Counted from the stretch's first letter, positions 8,917 to 17,944 are shown. The stretch: 64,000 nucleotides of DNA from Sulfitobacter sp. S190 (GCF_025141935.1 NZ_CP081120.1:1364001-1428000), one strand, 5' to 3'. Notes: generated by a model from the sequence alone, not told the origin. Program-made: numbers and translations.

Positions 8917-10005
8917 ATGGACGCGCCCACGCCCAGACTAGAAATCCGCAACCTCAAATGCAGCTTTGACGGCCGCGCCGTTGTGGACGACGTGAGCTTG
9001 CAGATCATGCCGGGGCAGGTGACGTGCCTTCTGGGGCCCTCGGGCTGCGGCAAATCGACGACACTGCGGATGATCGCGGGCGTCGAAATGCAGGACAGCG
9101 GCACCATCCACGTCGACGGAAAGCTGATTTGCGACACCGTGTTCCGCGTGCCGCCCGAACGGCGCGAAATCGGTCTGATGTTTCAGGATTTCGCCCTGTT
9201 TCCGCACCTGAGCGTGGCCGACAACGTGGGCTTCGGGCTCAAGGGGGTGAGCAAGGCCGACAAACGGGCGCGGGTCGAAGAACTGCTCGCACGTGTCGAT
9301 CTGCTGCGCTTCATCGACGGCTATCCGCACCAGTTGTCGGGCGGCGAACAGCAGCGGGTGGCGCTGGCGCGCGCATTGGCCCCGCGGCCCCGCATCATGC
9401 TGATGGATGAACCCTTCAGCGGGCTCGACAACCGCCTGCGCGATGGCATCCGCGACGAAACCCTCGGCATCCTCAAGGAAGAAGACACCGCCGTTCTGCT
9501 GGTCACGCACGAACCCGAAGAGGCGATGCGCATGGCCGATGAGATCGCGTTGATGCGCGACGGCAAGATCGTGCAGCAGGGTGCGCCCTATAACGTCTAT
9601 ACCCGCCCCGTCGACCGCGCGTCGGTGGCGTTTTTCTCGGATGCGAACGTGCTGCCTGCGCGGGTCGAAGGGGCGCTGGCCCAGACGCCGTTCGGCGGGT
9701 TTCTGGCCCCCGGTCTGCCCGACGGCACGGATGTCGACATCGTCTTTCGCCCGCAACACGTGCGCATCGATTTCGACCGCGCGGGCAAGGGTCCGGTGCC
9801 CACATCGGTGGACGGCACGCCCGCACGGGCGGTGGTCGAACGCGCCCGGTTCATGGGCAACGAAAGTCTTGTGGAATTTCGCATGGATGTTGACGGCTCC
9901 AGCCTGAAATCCACGGTGCCGAATGTTTTCCTGCCACAGCCCGGCACGGTCATGTGGCTGACCATCAGACGCGACAGATGCTTTATCTTTCCGCGCAAGA
10001 CCTGA
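8917..10005 (+). CDS. ABC transporter ATP-binding protein, FbpC/PotA-like, orphan
   Basis: A 362-residue ATPase with Walker A GPSGCGKS at residues 40-47, Q-loop around MFQDFALFP, signature LSGGEQQ at 140-146 and Walker B LMDEP at 162-166. The C-terminal 120 residues are of the TOBE/regulatory type, as in importers for iron(III), polyamines, sulfate or molybdate. The segment FQDFALFPHLSVADNVGFGL resembles FbpC most. No permease or binding protein is adjacent, so the substrate is open and the protein must pair with membrane subunits encoded elsewhere, or serve another role. The Lin0512 genes follow after 21 bases and may be in the same transcript. Confidence 0.88.
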   Translation: MDAPTPRLEIRNLKCSFDGRAVVDDVSLQIMPGQVTCLLGPSGCGKSTTLRMIAGVEMQDSGTIHVDGKLICDTVFRVPPERREIGLMFQDFALFPHLSVADNVGFGLKGVSKADKRARVEELLARVDLLRFIDGYPHQLSGGEQQRVALARALAPRPRIMLMDEPFSGLDNRLRDGIRDETLGILKEEDTAVLLVTHEPEEAMRMADEIALMRDGKIVQQGAPYNVYTRPVDRASVAFFSDANVLPARVEGALAQTPFGGFLAPGLPDGTDVDIVFRPQHVRIDFDRAGKGPVPTSVDGTPARAVVERARFMGNESLVEFRMDVDGSSLKSTVPNVFLPQPGTVMWLTIRRDRCFIFPRKT

Positions 10006-10026
10006 CTGCATAACCGGGGGGACGAC

Positions 10027-10377
10027 ATGCAAAAACTGCTGGTAGAATTCGGGATGGGCACATCGCTGCGGCGGGGCGACTATACGCAAGCCGCTGAACG
10101 TGCGGTGCGGGACGCCCTGTGGCACAACTCGATCAATCTCGCCGAGCTTTTCGGTTTTGACAAAACCGACATGCAGATCACACTGGATGTGGGCGTGCAG
10201 AACCCCGACGCGGTGGATACCGACCGTCTGCGCGCGGTCTTTCCCTATGGCCAAGTGACAGTGAACGTCACCCGCGGCGGTCTGGACGCGCCCCGCCCCG
10301 ACGGGGACGGGCATCCCACGATCATGGCCAATGTCGCCCTGTCTGTCGGCTTCGATATGGAGAAAGCGGATGTCTGA
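10027..10377 (+). CDS. Lin0512 family protein, copy 1
   Basis: A 116-residue small protein with the family start KLLVEFGMGTSLRRGDYTQAA and the helix ERAVRDALWHNSIN. It belongs to the uncharacterised Lin0512 family (small alpha/beta proteins, probably oligomeric, function unknown). It overlaps the second copy by eight bases, so translation of the two is coupled. It follows the ABC ATPase by 21 bases. Confidence 0.8.
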   Translation: MQKLLVEFGMGTSLRRGDYTQAAERAVRDALWHNSINLAELFGFDKTDMQITLDVGVQNPDAVDTDRLRAVFPYGQVTVNVTRGGLDAPRPDGDGHPTIMANVALSVGFDMEKADV

Positions 10378-10726
10378 GCAACGTGTCATCATCGAAATGG
10401 GCATGGGCAACGACCTGCACGGCATGGATTACACCAAGGCCGCAGGCCGCGCGATCGACGACGCGCTGCGCCATTCGTCCCTGCCGCTGTTCGGAGTGCT
10501 CGATCTGCCGCATGCGGATATGCGGGTGCAGGTCACCATCGGGGTGCAGGATCCCGACCGGCTTGACCTTGACGCATTGCGCGCGCGTCTGCCGCGGGGC
10601 CGCGCCGAGGTCCGCGCCGTGTTCGGCGGGCTGAACGTGCCTGCAAACGGGGAAACGATCGTGATTGCCCAAGCCTCGGTCGAGGCGTTCGTCCCGCCCC
10701 AGACCGGTTGGCGGCTCAAGCGCTAG
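10370..10726 (+). CDS. Lin0512 family protein, copy 2
   Basis: A 118-residue paralogue of the preceding gene: RVIIEMGMGNDLHGMDYTKAAGRAIDDAL aligns directly with LLVEFGMGTSLRRGDYTQAAERAVRDAL. The ATG at 10370 overlaps the stop region of copy 1. The pair may form a hetero-oligomer (inference). Its TAG stop shares the palindrome CTAG (10723-10726) with the stop of the convergent WYL regulator. The upstream in-frame GTG at 10331 would only extend into copy 1 and is rejected. Confidence 0.8.
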   Translation: MSEQRVIIEMGMGNDLHGMDYTKAAGRAIDDALRHSSLPLFGVLDLPHADMRVQVTIGVQDPDRLDLDALRARLPRGRAEVRAVFGGLNVPANGETIVIAQASVEAFVPPQTGWRLKR

Positions 10727-11394
10727 AGCCGCTTGAGATAGTCGGCCATCGTTTTGCCCGGCTCATCGGTGAAAAGTTCCGGCAACGCTTCGGCGCTTTC
10801 GATCAGGTCAAGCCGGAACACCCGGTGATCGCTGCGCAATTCGCACCACGCAGTCAGCGTCCACACCCGCCCCCAATATTCCATGTGCAGGGGCCGGATC
10901 ATGCGCGACGTGACCGCGCTGTCCTTCGCGGTATAGGTGATCCGCAGCTTCTGGCGCGCCTTGATCGCGGCGCGCAACGTGGGCATCTGGGCAAAGCCAC
11001 GTGCCGCATCGGCAAAGGGATAGACCGCGAATTTCCACGCATCCGCTTCGGCGACAACCGATTGCGGCAGCACGGCGTCGATCTTGTCGGCCAGACTGTC
11101 TGCGGCGGATTTCAGGTCGGGGTCGGCCACTTCGGCGGCAATGGCCAGCCCGAGGTTCAGCGCTTCCAGCTCCTGCGCGGTCAGGGTCAGCGGCGGCAGC
11201 GTGATCGCTTCGGTAATCATATAGCCGACGCCACGCTCGCCCTGAACGGGCACGCCGGATGCCACCAGCGTGTCCATATCGCGGTAAAGCGTGCGCACCG
11301 ATACCTCCAGACGGTCGGCCATCTGCTGCGCGGTGTGCAACTTGCCGTCGCGCAGGATCTGGATGATGTCAAACAGGCGGTCGGTGCGGCGCAT
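10723..11394 (-). CDS. YafY-family transcriptional regulator (HTH + WYL)
   Basis: A 223-residue DNA-binding regulator. The N-terminal HTH spans residues 1-60 (RTDRLFDIIQILRDG, then VSVRTLYRDMDTL as recognition helix). The C-terminal WYL domain, about residues 130-223, senses an unknown ligand (RITYTAKDS, RPLHMEYWGRVWTLTAWCE). It starts three bases after the stop of the small gene at 11398, forming a two-gene operon. A perfect dyad upstream of that operon is the likely operator for autoregulation (inference). The stop is shared base-for-base with the convergent Lin0512 gene. Confidence 0.88.
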   Translation of the reverse strand: MRRTDRLFDIIQILRDGKLHTAQQMADRLEVSVRTLYRDMDTLVASGVPVQGERGVGYMITEAITLPPLTLTAQELEALNLGLAIAAEVADPDLKSAADSLADKIDAVLPQSVVAEADAWKFAVYPFADAARGFAQMPTLRAAIKARQKLRITYTAKDSAVTSRMIRPLHMEYWGRVWTLTAWCELRSDHRVFRLDLIESAEALPELFTDEPGKTMADYLKRL

Positions 11395-11397
11395 GGG

Positions 11398-11712
11398 CTA
11401 GGGATGGGCCAGCATGATGTCGGCGTGGCGCAACTGCATGCCTTGCGCATCGATCATCTGCATCATCGGGGCGGCGCGCGGGTCTACCATGACCGCGTTG
11501 GCCGTGGCCTTTGCGACGGCGAGCGACGTCCAGGTGATGTGATCGGTCCACAGGCCATCGGCATCGACGCTCAGACTGCGCGACAAAACCGCCTGCGTTT
11601 CCTCCAGCACGGGCTGCAACGCGCCCGCCGCACGCACAAAGGCCTCCGGCGCCGTGCCGGGCACCAGTCGGAACGTCACGACTTCGGCGACGGGGGTAGG
11701 GTGGTCAGACAT
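11398..11712 (-). CDS. Small dimeric alpha/beta-barrel-like protein, operon partner of WYL regulator
   Basis: A 104-residue protein. VAEVVTFRLVPGTAPEAFVRAAGALQPVLEE followed by SVDADGLWTDHITWTSLAVAKATANAV matches the general pattern of antibiotic-monooxygenase/dimeric alpha-beta barrel proteins. YafY regulators are often co-transcribed with such small proteins. The ATG at 11712 has AAAGGAG about seven bases upstream. No catalytic residues can be assigned; enzyme or small-molecule binder remains open. Confidence 0.65.
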   Translation of the reverse strand: MSDHPTPVAEVVTFRLVPGTAPEAFVRAAGALQPVLEETQAVLSRSLSVDADGLWTDHITWTSLAVAKATANAVMVDPRAAPMMQMIDAQGMQLRHADIMLAHP

Positions 11713-11757
11713 GGGAAACTCCTTTTGATGTCATGTCCGCTCCTTTTGCCGGGGTCC

Positions 11758-11779
11758 AACTGACATAAACCTGTCAGTT
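11758..11779. promoter_or_regulatory. Perfect dyad operator AACTGACA-N6-TGTCAGTT
   Basis: Two 8-bp arms, perfectly inverted, separated by six bases. The dyad lies about 56 bases upstream of the small gene/WYL regulator operon and 147 bases before tatA. On the minus strand it overlaps a weak -10-like TTATGT that is preceded by TTGCGA. It is the best candidate binding site for the WYL regulator encoded in that operon. Confidence 0.6.
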
Positions 11780-11925
11780 GATTGTCGCAATGGCCGATTT
11801 TTCTGCCTCCGGCCCCCGCAGCCCCCCCTTTTTCACCTGGTTTGAGTTTTGGCAGCGCAGCATTCTTGATAATCCAGTGCCAACCGCCCCGACATCCGGG
11901 GTGCATCTTTGATAGGAGAACTGAC

Positions 11926-12168
11926 ATGCTGAACAATATCGGATTGCCGGGCCTGCTGCTGATCGCTGTGGTCGTGCTGGTCCTTTTCGGCCGCGGCAAG
12001 ATTTCATCGCTGATGGGTGAAGTCGGCAAGGGCATCACCAGCTTCAAGAAAGGCATCAGCGAAGGCGAACAGGAACAAAAAGACGAAGCGCTCGCCGATC
12101 ATTCGTCCACCGACGACGCCAACACCGTCGGCACAACCGTCGGCACCGAGCATAAGGACAAGGTGTAA
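11926..12168 (+). CDS. tatA: Sec-independent translocase subunit TatA
   Basis: Pore-forming subunit for export of folded proteins across the inner membrane. In 80 residues it shows one N-terminal membrane helix (residues 5-20, [19 protein letters not shown]), the FGRGKI hinge, an amphipathic helix ([13 protein letters not shown]) and a hydrophilic acidic tail. The start at 11926 is preceded by AGGAGA. A GATAAT at 11868-11873 may be its -10, with a poor -35. It is first in the operon tatA-tatB-tatC-DUF815. Confidence 0.95.
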   Translation: MLNNIGLPGLLLIAVVVLVLFGRGKISSLMGEVGKGITSFKKGISEGEQEQKDEALADHSSTDDANTVGTTVGTEHKDKV

Positions 12169-12172
12169 GCCT

Positions 12173-12643
12173 GTGTTCGATCTTGGCGCGACCGAAATGC
12201 TGGTAGTCGGGGTCGTGGCGCTGATCGTCGTTGGCCCGAAGGACCTGCCGGTCATGTTCCGCAAGGTGGGCCAGTTCGTGGGCAAGGCCAAAGGCATGGC
12301 GCGCGAATTTTCCTCCGCCATGAACGACGCGGCGGACCAGTCCGGCATGCGCGAGGTCTCCAGCGGCATCAACAAATCGCTCAAGGCGGCCAGCAACCCG
12401 CTGGGCACCGCGATGGACGGCGTCAAAGACGCGACAACCGCGCTCAAGGATGTCGATCCCGATAGCGAAACCGCCAAACTGGCTGCCAAGCGGGCCGAGG
12501 ACGTCAAGCGGATTCAGGCCGGCACCGCCCGCGCCGCCGCCGAACGCAAGGCCCGCGAAGCACAGGAAGCGCTTGAAAAAGCCTCCGCCCTCGAAGCTGA
12601 GCTCAAGGACAGCCCCGAGCCCCAGAAGAAAGCCGACACATGA
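12173..12643 (+). CDS. tatB: Sec-independent translocase subunit TatB
   Basis: Substrate-receptor subunit that pairs with TatC. The 156-residue protein begins [21 protein letters not shown], with the conserved early glutamate and the GPKDLP hinge, then a long charged amphipathic region rich in Ala/Lys/Glu. The start is GTG at 12173, four bases after the tatA stop; this gives the expected N-terminus, whereas the upstream frame is a tatA shadow. Its TGA stop overlaps the tatC ATG. Confidence 0.94.
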   Translation: MFDLGATEMLVVGVVALIVVGPKDLPVMFRKVGQFVGKAKGMAREFSSAMNDAADQSGMREVSSGINKSLKAASNPLGTAMDGVKDATTALKDVDPDSETAKLAAKRAEDVKRIQAGTARAAAERKAREAQEALEKASALEAELKDSPEPQKKADT

Positions 12644-13557
12644 GCGCGACAGACGACATTGACGACAGCACCGCGCCGCTGATCGAACACCTCGCCGAAC
12701 TGCGCACCCGTCTGATCCGGTCGGTGCTGGCCTTTATCGTGGGCATGATCATCTGCTTCAGCTTCGGCAGCGCGATTCTCGACTTCCTGCTGGTGCCGAT
12801 CGAAAACACGATGCGCAATCTGGGTAACCCCAACCCCGTGATGCAGTACACCGCCCCGCAGGAATACTTCTTCACGCTCATCCGCATCTCGATGGTCGGC
12901 GGGCTCGCGATCAGCTTTCCTGTCATCGCGAACCAGTTGTGGCGCTTTGTTGCGCCGGGCCTTTACAAGAACGAAAAATCGGCCTTCCTGCCGTTCCTGA
13001 TTGCCTCTCCGGTGCTGTTCCTGATGGGGGCCGCCTTTGCACATTACGTGGTTGTGCCGCTGGCGATGCAGTTCTTTCTGGGCTTCTCCGACGCCGCCTC
13101 CTATCTCGCGGCACTTCTGACCGAAGGGGCAGAGGCGACATCGGGCATCGACATCGTCTTTAACGGCAAGGTCAACGAAAGTCTTGATATTACGCTGAAA
13201 ATGATCGTGGCCTTTGGTCTGTGCTTCCAGCTTCCGGTGCTGCTGACGCTTATGGGCAAGGCCGGTCTGGTGTCGGCCGAGGGGCTGCGCAACGTGCGCA
13301 AATACGCGCTGGTCGGTATCTTGTTGCTGGCCGCGCTGGTCACGCCGCCCGATGTGGTCACCCAGCTGATCCTCTTCGTGGTCGTCTACGGGCTGTACGA
13401 GGTGTCGATCTGGCTGGTGGCCCGCGTTGACGCGAGACGCGAGGCGCAGTTGCGTGCCGATGGCTATTACGACGACGAAGATCTCGACGATGAGGCGCTG
13501 GACGATCTGGCCGAGTTCGAGGCCGAAGATCCCATCGTAGAGGACCGCAAGGAATGA
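12640..13557 (+). CDS. tatC: Sec-independent translocase subunit TatC
   Basis: Multispanning twin-arginine signal receptor. In 305 residues it carries the conserved N-terminal [12 protein letters not shown] segment, the [19 protein letters not shown] motif and six hydrophobic segments. The C-terminal 45 residues form an acidic cytoplasmic tail ([20 protein letters not shown]), longer than in Escherichia coli. Both junctions are ATGA overlaps, with tatB and with the DUF815 gene, so the four genes are translationally coupled. Confidence 0.97.
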   Translation: MSATDDIDDSTAPLIEHLAELRTRLIRSVLAFIVGMIICFSFGSAILDFLLVPIENTMRNLGNPNPVMQYTAPQEYFFTLIRISMVGGLAISFPVIANQLWRFVAPGLYKNEKSAFLPFLIASPVLFLMGAAFAHYVVVPLAMQFFLGFSDAASYLAALLTEGAEATSGIDIVFNGKVNESLDITLKMIVAFGLCFQLPVLLTLMGKAGLVSAEGLRNVRKYALVGILLLAALVTPPDVVTQLILFVVVYGLYEVSIWLVARVDARREAQLRADGYYDDEDLDDEALDDLAEFEAEDPIVEDRKE

Positions 13558-14399
13558 TCGACGATCCGATGGACCGGATCGCGGCGGCGCTGGAGCGGAT
13601 GGCTCCCGCGCCGCTGGCGTCTCCGGATTTCGACGCGGCACAGGCGTTTGTCTGGCACACCGACCCTGACCGGCTTGAACCCGTGGCAAAAGTGTCGCGC
13701 GTCGACATCGAACTGCTGGTGGGCGTCGGCCGCGCCCGCGATACCCTGCTGGAAAACACACGCCAGTTCGCCGCCGGACTGCCCGCGAACAACGCTTTGC
13801 TCTGGGGCGCGCGCGGCATGGGAAAATCCAGTCTGGTCAAAGCCGTACACGGTAGCCTTCAAGCGGATTTTCCGGCCCTCAAGATCGTGGAGTTGCAGCG
13901 CGAGGACCTGCCGTCAGTGGGCCGTCTGCTGAACCTTCTACGCGGGTCGGACGCGCGGTTCATCCTGTTTTGCGATGACCTCAGCTTTGGCCACGATGAC
14001 GCGCATTACAAATCGCTCAAGGCTGTACTGGATGGCGGCATCGAAGGGCGGCCCGACAACGTGGTGCTTTACGCCACATCGAACCGCCGACACCTCATGC
14101 CGCGCGACATGATCGAAAACGAACGCGGCTCTGCGATCAACCCCGCCGAGGCGGTCGAGGAAAAAGTATCACTGTCGGACCGGTTCGGCCTCTGGCTGGG
14201 CTTTCACGCCTGCGATCAGGACCAGTATCTCGCGATGATCCGGGGGTATTGCGACGCGCACGGCGTGGACATCGACGAGGATACCCTGCGCGCCGAAGCG
14301 ATCGAATGGCAGGCCACCCGCGGCAGCCGGTCGGGGCGCGTGGCGTGGCAATATTTCACCGATCTCGCAGGCCGGCGCGGCATTGCGCTGAACGGCTGA
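13554..14399 (+). CDS. DUF815 family AAA+ ATP-binding protein
   Basis: A 281-residue cytoplasmic ATPase with Walker A GARGMGKSS at residues 85-93, Walker B LFCDD at 138-142 and the sensor-like segment VVLYATSNRRHLMPRDM. It matches the DUF815 family, for which no substrate is established. Its ATGA overlap with tatC puts it in the tat operon, which suggests, but does not prove, a link to export or membrane-protein quality control. Confidence 0.88.
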   Translation: MIDDPMDRIAAALERMAPAPLASPDFDAAQAFVWHTDPDRLEPVAKVSRVDIELLVGVGRARDTLLENTRQFAAGLPANNALLWGARGMGKSSLVKAVHGSLQADFPALKIVELQREDLPSVGRLLNLLRGSDARFILFCDDLSFGHDDAHYKSLKAVLDGGIEGRPDNVVLYATSNRRHLMPRDMIENERGSAINPAEAVEEKVSLSDRFGLWLGFHACDQDQYLAMIRGYCDAHGVDIDEDTLRAEAIEWQATRGSRSGRVAWQYFTDLAGRRGIALNG

Positions 14400-14409
14400 T
14401 ACAGCGCAC

Positions 14410-14436
14410 AAAAAAGGGGGCCGCGCGGGCCCCCTT
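14410..14436 (-). terminator. Intrinsic terminator for the nlpD-like gene
   Basis: A perfect 9-bp stem AAGGGGGCC (14414-14422) / GGCCCCCTT (14428-14436) with a 5-nt loop. The run of A at 14410-14415 gives a U-tract on the minus strand, so it mainly serves the minus-strand nlpD-like gene. Confidence 0.85.
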
Positions 14437-14441
14437 GATCC

Positions 14442-15692
14442 TTATCCGTTCAGGAACGGGTTGGGATCGACACTGTCGAACCCCTGTCTCACCTCGAAAT
14501 GCACAAAGCTGTCGTCGCCGCTGCGCAATTTGGCAATGGCCTGACCGCGTTTGACGCTATCGCCCTTCTTCACCGACACATCCGTGACGTTGGCATAGAC
14601 GGTCAACAGGTTGTTGGCATGGCGCACCACAACGATCGGCACGCCTTCGCCCGACTTGGTAATTGCCGCGACCGTGCCGCTATCGGCCACTTTGACGGGG
14701 GTGCCGGGGGCGGCCTTGATGTTGATGCCTTCGTTCTTGCCCTTGGCATAATCGCGGATGATGGTGCCGGTCACCGGGGTGACCAACTGCGCGGGTTTCG
14801 GGGTCTTGGTGGTCTTGCCGACATCGGCCACGGGTTTTGGCGGCGGCGCGGCAGCCGCCGTTTGTGTCGGCGCGGGTTTTGCGGGCGCCACCTTTTCCTG
14901 CGGCAGCGGTTTGACCGCGGATGGCGGGGTCGGGGTCGGTGATCCGCTGCCCGGCGCGGTCACATCCGCCGAGGGCTGCGCCTGCGCCTGTACCTGCGAG
15001 GGCGGCTTCTGCGAGGCCACGGGGATCAGCAGGAACTGCCCCTCGCGGATCGCGAAATCGGGGCCAAGCCCGTTCCACTCCGCCAGCGCCTTGACCGGCA
15101 CATTGTAAAGCCGAGCCACCGTATAGGCGCTCTCCCCGCGTTCCACCTTGTGGCGCACAGGTTCCGCGCCGGTCTGCCGTGGGGCCGCGGCCGGTGTCGG
15201 CGCGTCGAGCGTTTGCGTCTGTACGCCTGCGGTCGATGGCACACGGTCAATCGCACCCCCCGCAAGGCTGCCGATATCGACACCCGCGGGCTGGATCGGT
15301 CCTGTGCCGCGGGCACCCGTCGCGGGCGAAGGTTCGGCCACGCGGGTCGGCAACGCGATGATCTCTCCGTCGCGCAGCGGCACGTCCGTGGCAATGCCGT
15401 TGAAGCGGCCCAAGGTTTGCGCGTTCACGCCCACGCGTTGTGCCACGTCCAGTATCGTATCGCCGCGCTTGGCCACCGCCACCTGGTAATTGGGATAGGA
15501 AATTACGCCGCGGCTGTCGGGGCGGGGGCGATCCGCCACCGCGTTGACCGCCGCATCCGACGTCGAAAAGCCGCCCGTCAGCCCGCGCAGATCGAAATCA
15601 AGCGGCTGGTTTTCGCATGCGGCCAGCGCCATTGCGGCGGCTCCCGCCAGAAGGGTCAAACGCACCCGACGGCGCGAAGTCTGAAGTGTCAT
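14442..15692 (-). CDS. nlpD: LysM/M23-domain lipoprotein, NlpD-like (degenerate peptidase)
   Basis: A 416-residue outer-membrane lipoprotein with lipobox LAAC at residues 23-26. LysM 1 lies near 70-114, LysM 2 near 180-224, followed by a Pro/Ala-rich linker and an M23 fold at about 305-412. Catalytic metal ligands are mostly lost: the usual HxxxD reads N320/N324 (NEGIN), the YxH histidine is Asn368 (YANVT), and only the last histidine remains (VHFE, His398). That is the pattern of NlpD/EnvC-type activators, which switch on cell-wall amidases instead of cutting. The ATG at 15692 is chosen for the lipoprotein signal and a GAGGA upstream. It follows pcm, as in the enteric surE-pcm-nlpD order. 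Confidence 0.9.
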   Translation of the reverse strand: MTLQTSRRRVRLTLLAGAAAMALAACENQPLDFDLRGLTGGFSTSDAAVNAVADRPRPDSRGVISYPNYQVAVAKRGDTILDVAQRVGVNAQTLGRFNGIATDVPLRDGEIIALPTRVAEPSPATGARGTGPIQPAGVDIGSLAGGAIDRVPSTAGVQTQTLDAPTPAAAPRQTGAEPVRHKVERGESAYTVARLYNVPVKALAEWNGLGPDFAIREGQFLLIPVASQKPPSQVQAQAQPSADVTAPGSGSPTPTPPSAVKPLPQEKVAPAKPAPTQTAAAAPPPKPVADVGKTTKTPKPAQLVTPVTGTIIRDYAKGKNEGINIKAAPGTPVKVADSGTVAAITKSGEGVPIVVVRHANNLLTVYANVTDVSVKKGDSVKRGQAIAKLRSGDDSFVHFEVRQGFDSVDPNPFLNG

Positions 15693-15752
15693 GTGAATGT
15701 CCTCATCACTGCCCATCCCGTGTGCCCGGGATTTCGCAGCAGTATAACGCAA

Positions 15753-16409
15753 TTATGTGTCTTTGCCCAACCCTTCGAGCAACGGAACGAAGCGCACGGC
15801 GCGCATTTCGTCATATTCCAGACCATCGGCGGTTTTCCGCACACGGATCAGGTGCTGCACGGTGTCGGACTGGCCCACCGGCAACACCATGATGCCGCCT
15901 TCCTTGAGCTGGGCAAGCAGCGGGCCCGGGGGGTCCTCGGCCGCGGCGGTCACGATGATACGGTCAAACGGGGCCTGACCGGCCAATCCGTGGCTGCCAT
16001 CGGCGGTCAACGCGGTGATATTGGTCAGGTCCAGCGCCTCGAAAACATCGCGTGCGGCGTGCACTAGGCGGCGATGCCGGTCGATGGTATAGACCCTTCG
16101 TGCCAGCTTGCTCAGGATCGCGGCCTGGTACCCCGAACCGGTCCCGATCTCGAGCACCTTGTCGCGCGGGCTTACCTGCAAGGCCTGCGTCATCAGGCCG
16201 ACCACCGAAGGCTGGCTGATCGTCTGCCCGCAGGCAATCGGCAACGGCATGTCCTCATAGGCGCGCTCTGAAAACAGCCCCTTGATGAACGGGCCGCGGT
16301 CGACGGCTTCCATCGCCCCCAGCACACGCTTGTCCGTGACGCCCTTTGACCGCAGGGCGTACAGGAACTGCATCTTGCGCTCCGCCTCGCTGGTCGCCTC
16401 GTCGCTCAC
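15753..16409 (-). CDS. pcm: Protein-L-isoaspartate O-methyltransferase
   Basis: Repairs damaged aspartyl/asparaginyl residues by methylating L-isoaspartate with SAM. In 218 residues it has the conserved segment [10 protein letters not shown] containing Ser65, the SAM-binding motif [13 protein letters not shown] at 85-97 and a C-terminal VRFVPLLEG. The start is GTG at 16409, overlapping the surE TGA by four bases, so translation is coupled. The nlpD-like gene follows after 60 bases. Confidence 0.96.
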   Translation of the reverse strand: MSDEATSEAERKMQFLYALRSKGVTDKRVLGAMEAVDRGPFIKGLFSERAYEDMPLPIACGQTISQPSVVGLMTQALQVSPRDKVLEIGTGSGYQAAILSKLARRVYTIDRHRRLVHAARDVFEALDLTNITALTADGSHGLAGQAPFDRIIVTAAAEDPPGPLLAQLKEGGIMVLPVGQSDTVQHLIRVRKTADGLEYDEMRAVRFVPLLEGLGKDT

Positions 16410-17191
16410 GTATCGAAATCCGCCAACCCGCCCATCGCGTCATGCGCTGTCAGATCGGCGCGCATCGGCGTAACGGAGACATAACCGTCCAGATTGACGG
16501 CCGCATCGGTGCCCGCGGCGGGCGGGGTCTGTTGATCGCCCCCCCGGATCCACAAAAAGCGCCGTCCGTTGGGCGCAGTCATCGCCTCGGTTGAGAAATT
16601 CACCCCCGGCCTGCGCCCCTGCGGGGCCAGTTTGATCCCCTTGACGTCGGCGCCGGGAACGGGCGGGAAATTCACGTTCCAGAAAATGCCGTAGCCGCGC
16701 TTTTCGTCCGTTTTCTGCGCCAAAATCCGGCGACAGACCTCCGCGCCATGCTGCACCGCCGCTTCGAACGGATTGTCGAGCGTGCGGTTCGCGGGGCCGT
16801 AGAACTGCGACAGCGCAATGGCCGGATAGCCTTGCAAGGCCGCTTCGATCGCGGCACCGATGGTGCCAGAATAAAGCGTGTTCTCCGCCGCGTTATTGCC
16901 GCGGTTGACCCCCGACAGCACCAGGTCGGGCAGCGCATCCTTCATCGGGTCATATAGCGCGCACAGCACGCAATCCGCGGGGCTGCCGTCAATCGCAAAG
17001 CGGCGCGGGCCGAATTCCGAAATCAGCGTAGGCTTGGTGTAATTGATGCAGTGGGCCACGCCCGACTGCTCGAAGGCGGGTGCGACGGTCCACACATCCC
17101 CCCCCGGACCGGCAAGCTCATGGGCAATGGCCTCCAGAACCTTCAGGCCCGGTGCGTTGATACCGTCGTCATTTGTAATGAGAATGCGCAT
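16406..17191 (-). CDS. surE: 5'/3'-nucleotidase SurE
   Basis: Metal-dependent nucleotidase/exopolyphosphatase of stationary phase and stress. [15 protein letters not shown] places the catalytic Asp pair at residues 8-9, followed by the GVNRGNN segment and a GTIGAA motif. Length is 261 residues. The ATG at 17191 is chosen because the conserved N-terminus starts there; an in-frame start at 17239 adds 16 unrelated residues. It is first in the surE-pcm-nlpD transcript. Confidence 0.97.
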   Translation of the reverse strand: MRILITNDDGINAPGLKVLEAIAHELAGPGGDVWTVAPAFEQSGVAHCINYTKPTLISEFGPRRFAIDGSPADCVLCALYDPMKDALPDLVLSGVNRGNNAAENTLYSGTIGAAIEAALQGYPAIALSQFYGPANRTLDNPFEAAVQHGAEVCRRILAQKTDEKRGYGIFWNVNFPPVPGADVKGIKLAPQGRRPGVNFSTEAMTAPNGRRFLWIRGGDQQTPPAAGTDAAVNLDGYVSVTPMRADLTAHDAMGGLADFDT

Positions 17192-17254
17192 CTTCGGGCC
17201 CCTTTGGCACTTGATAGACAAGGCCCGCTTTCCGGGCAAGCAAGCATCCGCTGC

Positions 17255-17905
17255 CTAGCTGCCCGAAAGTCCTGTCTCGCGCAGAATGCGGGCGGCTTGC
17301 TCTGCCGGAGCGTGCAGCGGGGCGCGGTCCTCTCCGGGGAAGAACCGGGCGCGGGTGGCGGTGGGCATCGGCTGCGGCACGGCGATATGCACCCGCGGAC
17401 CGCTGCGCGCCGTTTCGGCCTGCCAGCTGCGCGCCAGCGCCATCTGCGCGGCTTTGGTGGCCCCGTACGCGCCGAAAAACTTCTCGCCCGCGCGCGGATC
17501 GTCGAAAAACAGCGCCTGACCCTCGGTGCCCAGCAAAGGCGCCACATAGGAGATCAGCACGGAGGTCGCCGTGACGTTGCCTTTGACCGATTTGTCCAGA
17601 TCGCGGGCGTCCACATGCGGCGTCGGCGTCATCGGGGCCGCGTGGATTGCGGCATGCGCCCAAAGGTCGAGACTGCCCCAGCGATCAAAGATGCCCCGGC
17701 ACAGCGTCGCCATCGCCTTGTCATCGGTGATGTCCATGGGTGCCAATGTGGCACTTCCACCCTTGGCCTTGATGCGGTCGTCCAGCTCTTCGAGCGCGCC
17801 GACCGTGCGGCCCACGGCGATGATGTGGTGGGTGGGGGCGAGCGCTTCGGCCAGTGCCGCGCCCAATCCGCGCGACGCGCCGGTGATCAATGCAGTATGT
17901 GTCAT
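17255..17905 (-). CDS. Short-chain dehydrogenase/reductase
   Basis: A 216-residue Rossmann-fold oxidoreductase with TGASRGLG at residues 8-15, the segment PMDITDDKAM, and the catalytic YxxxK present as YGATK. The usual NAG loop reads HAAIH, so the active-site environment differs from classical members. The substrate is unknown. The ATG at 17905 (MTHTALITG) is preferred to the one five codons upstream, because it sits directly before the first beta strand. It lies 63 bases upstream of surE on the same strand. Confidence 0.83.
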   Translation of the reverse strand: MTHTALITGASRGLGAALAEALAPTHHIIAVGRTVGALEELDDRIKAKGGSATLAPMDITDDKAMATLCRGIFDRWGSLDLWAHAAIHAAPMTPTPHVDARDLDKSVKGNVTATSVLISYVAPLLGTEGQALFFDDPRAGEKFFGAYGATKAAQMALARSWQAETARSGPRVHIAVPQPMPTATRARFFPGEDRAPLHAPAEQAARILRETGLSGS

Positions 17906-17944
17906 GCGGGCCGTGTGCACCTGCCAACGGCGCAGGTCAAGGGC

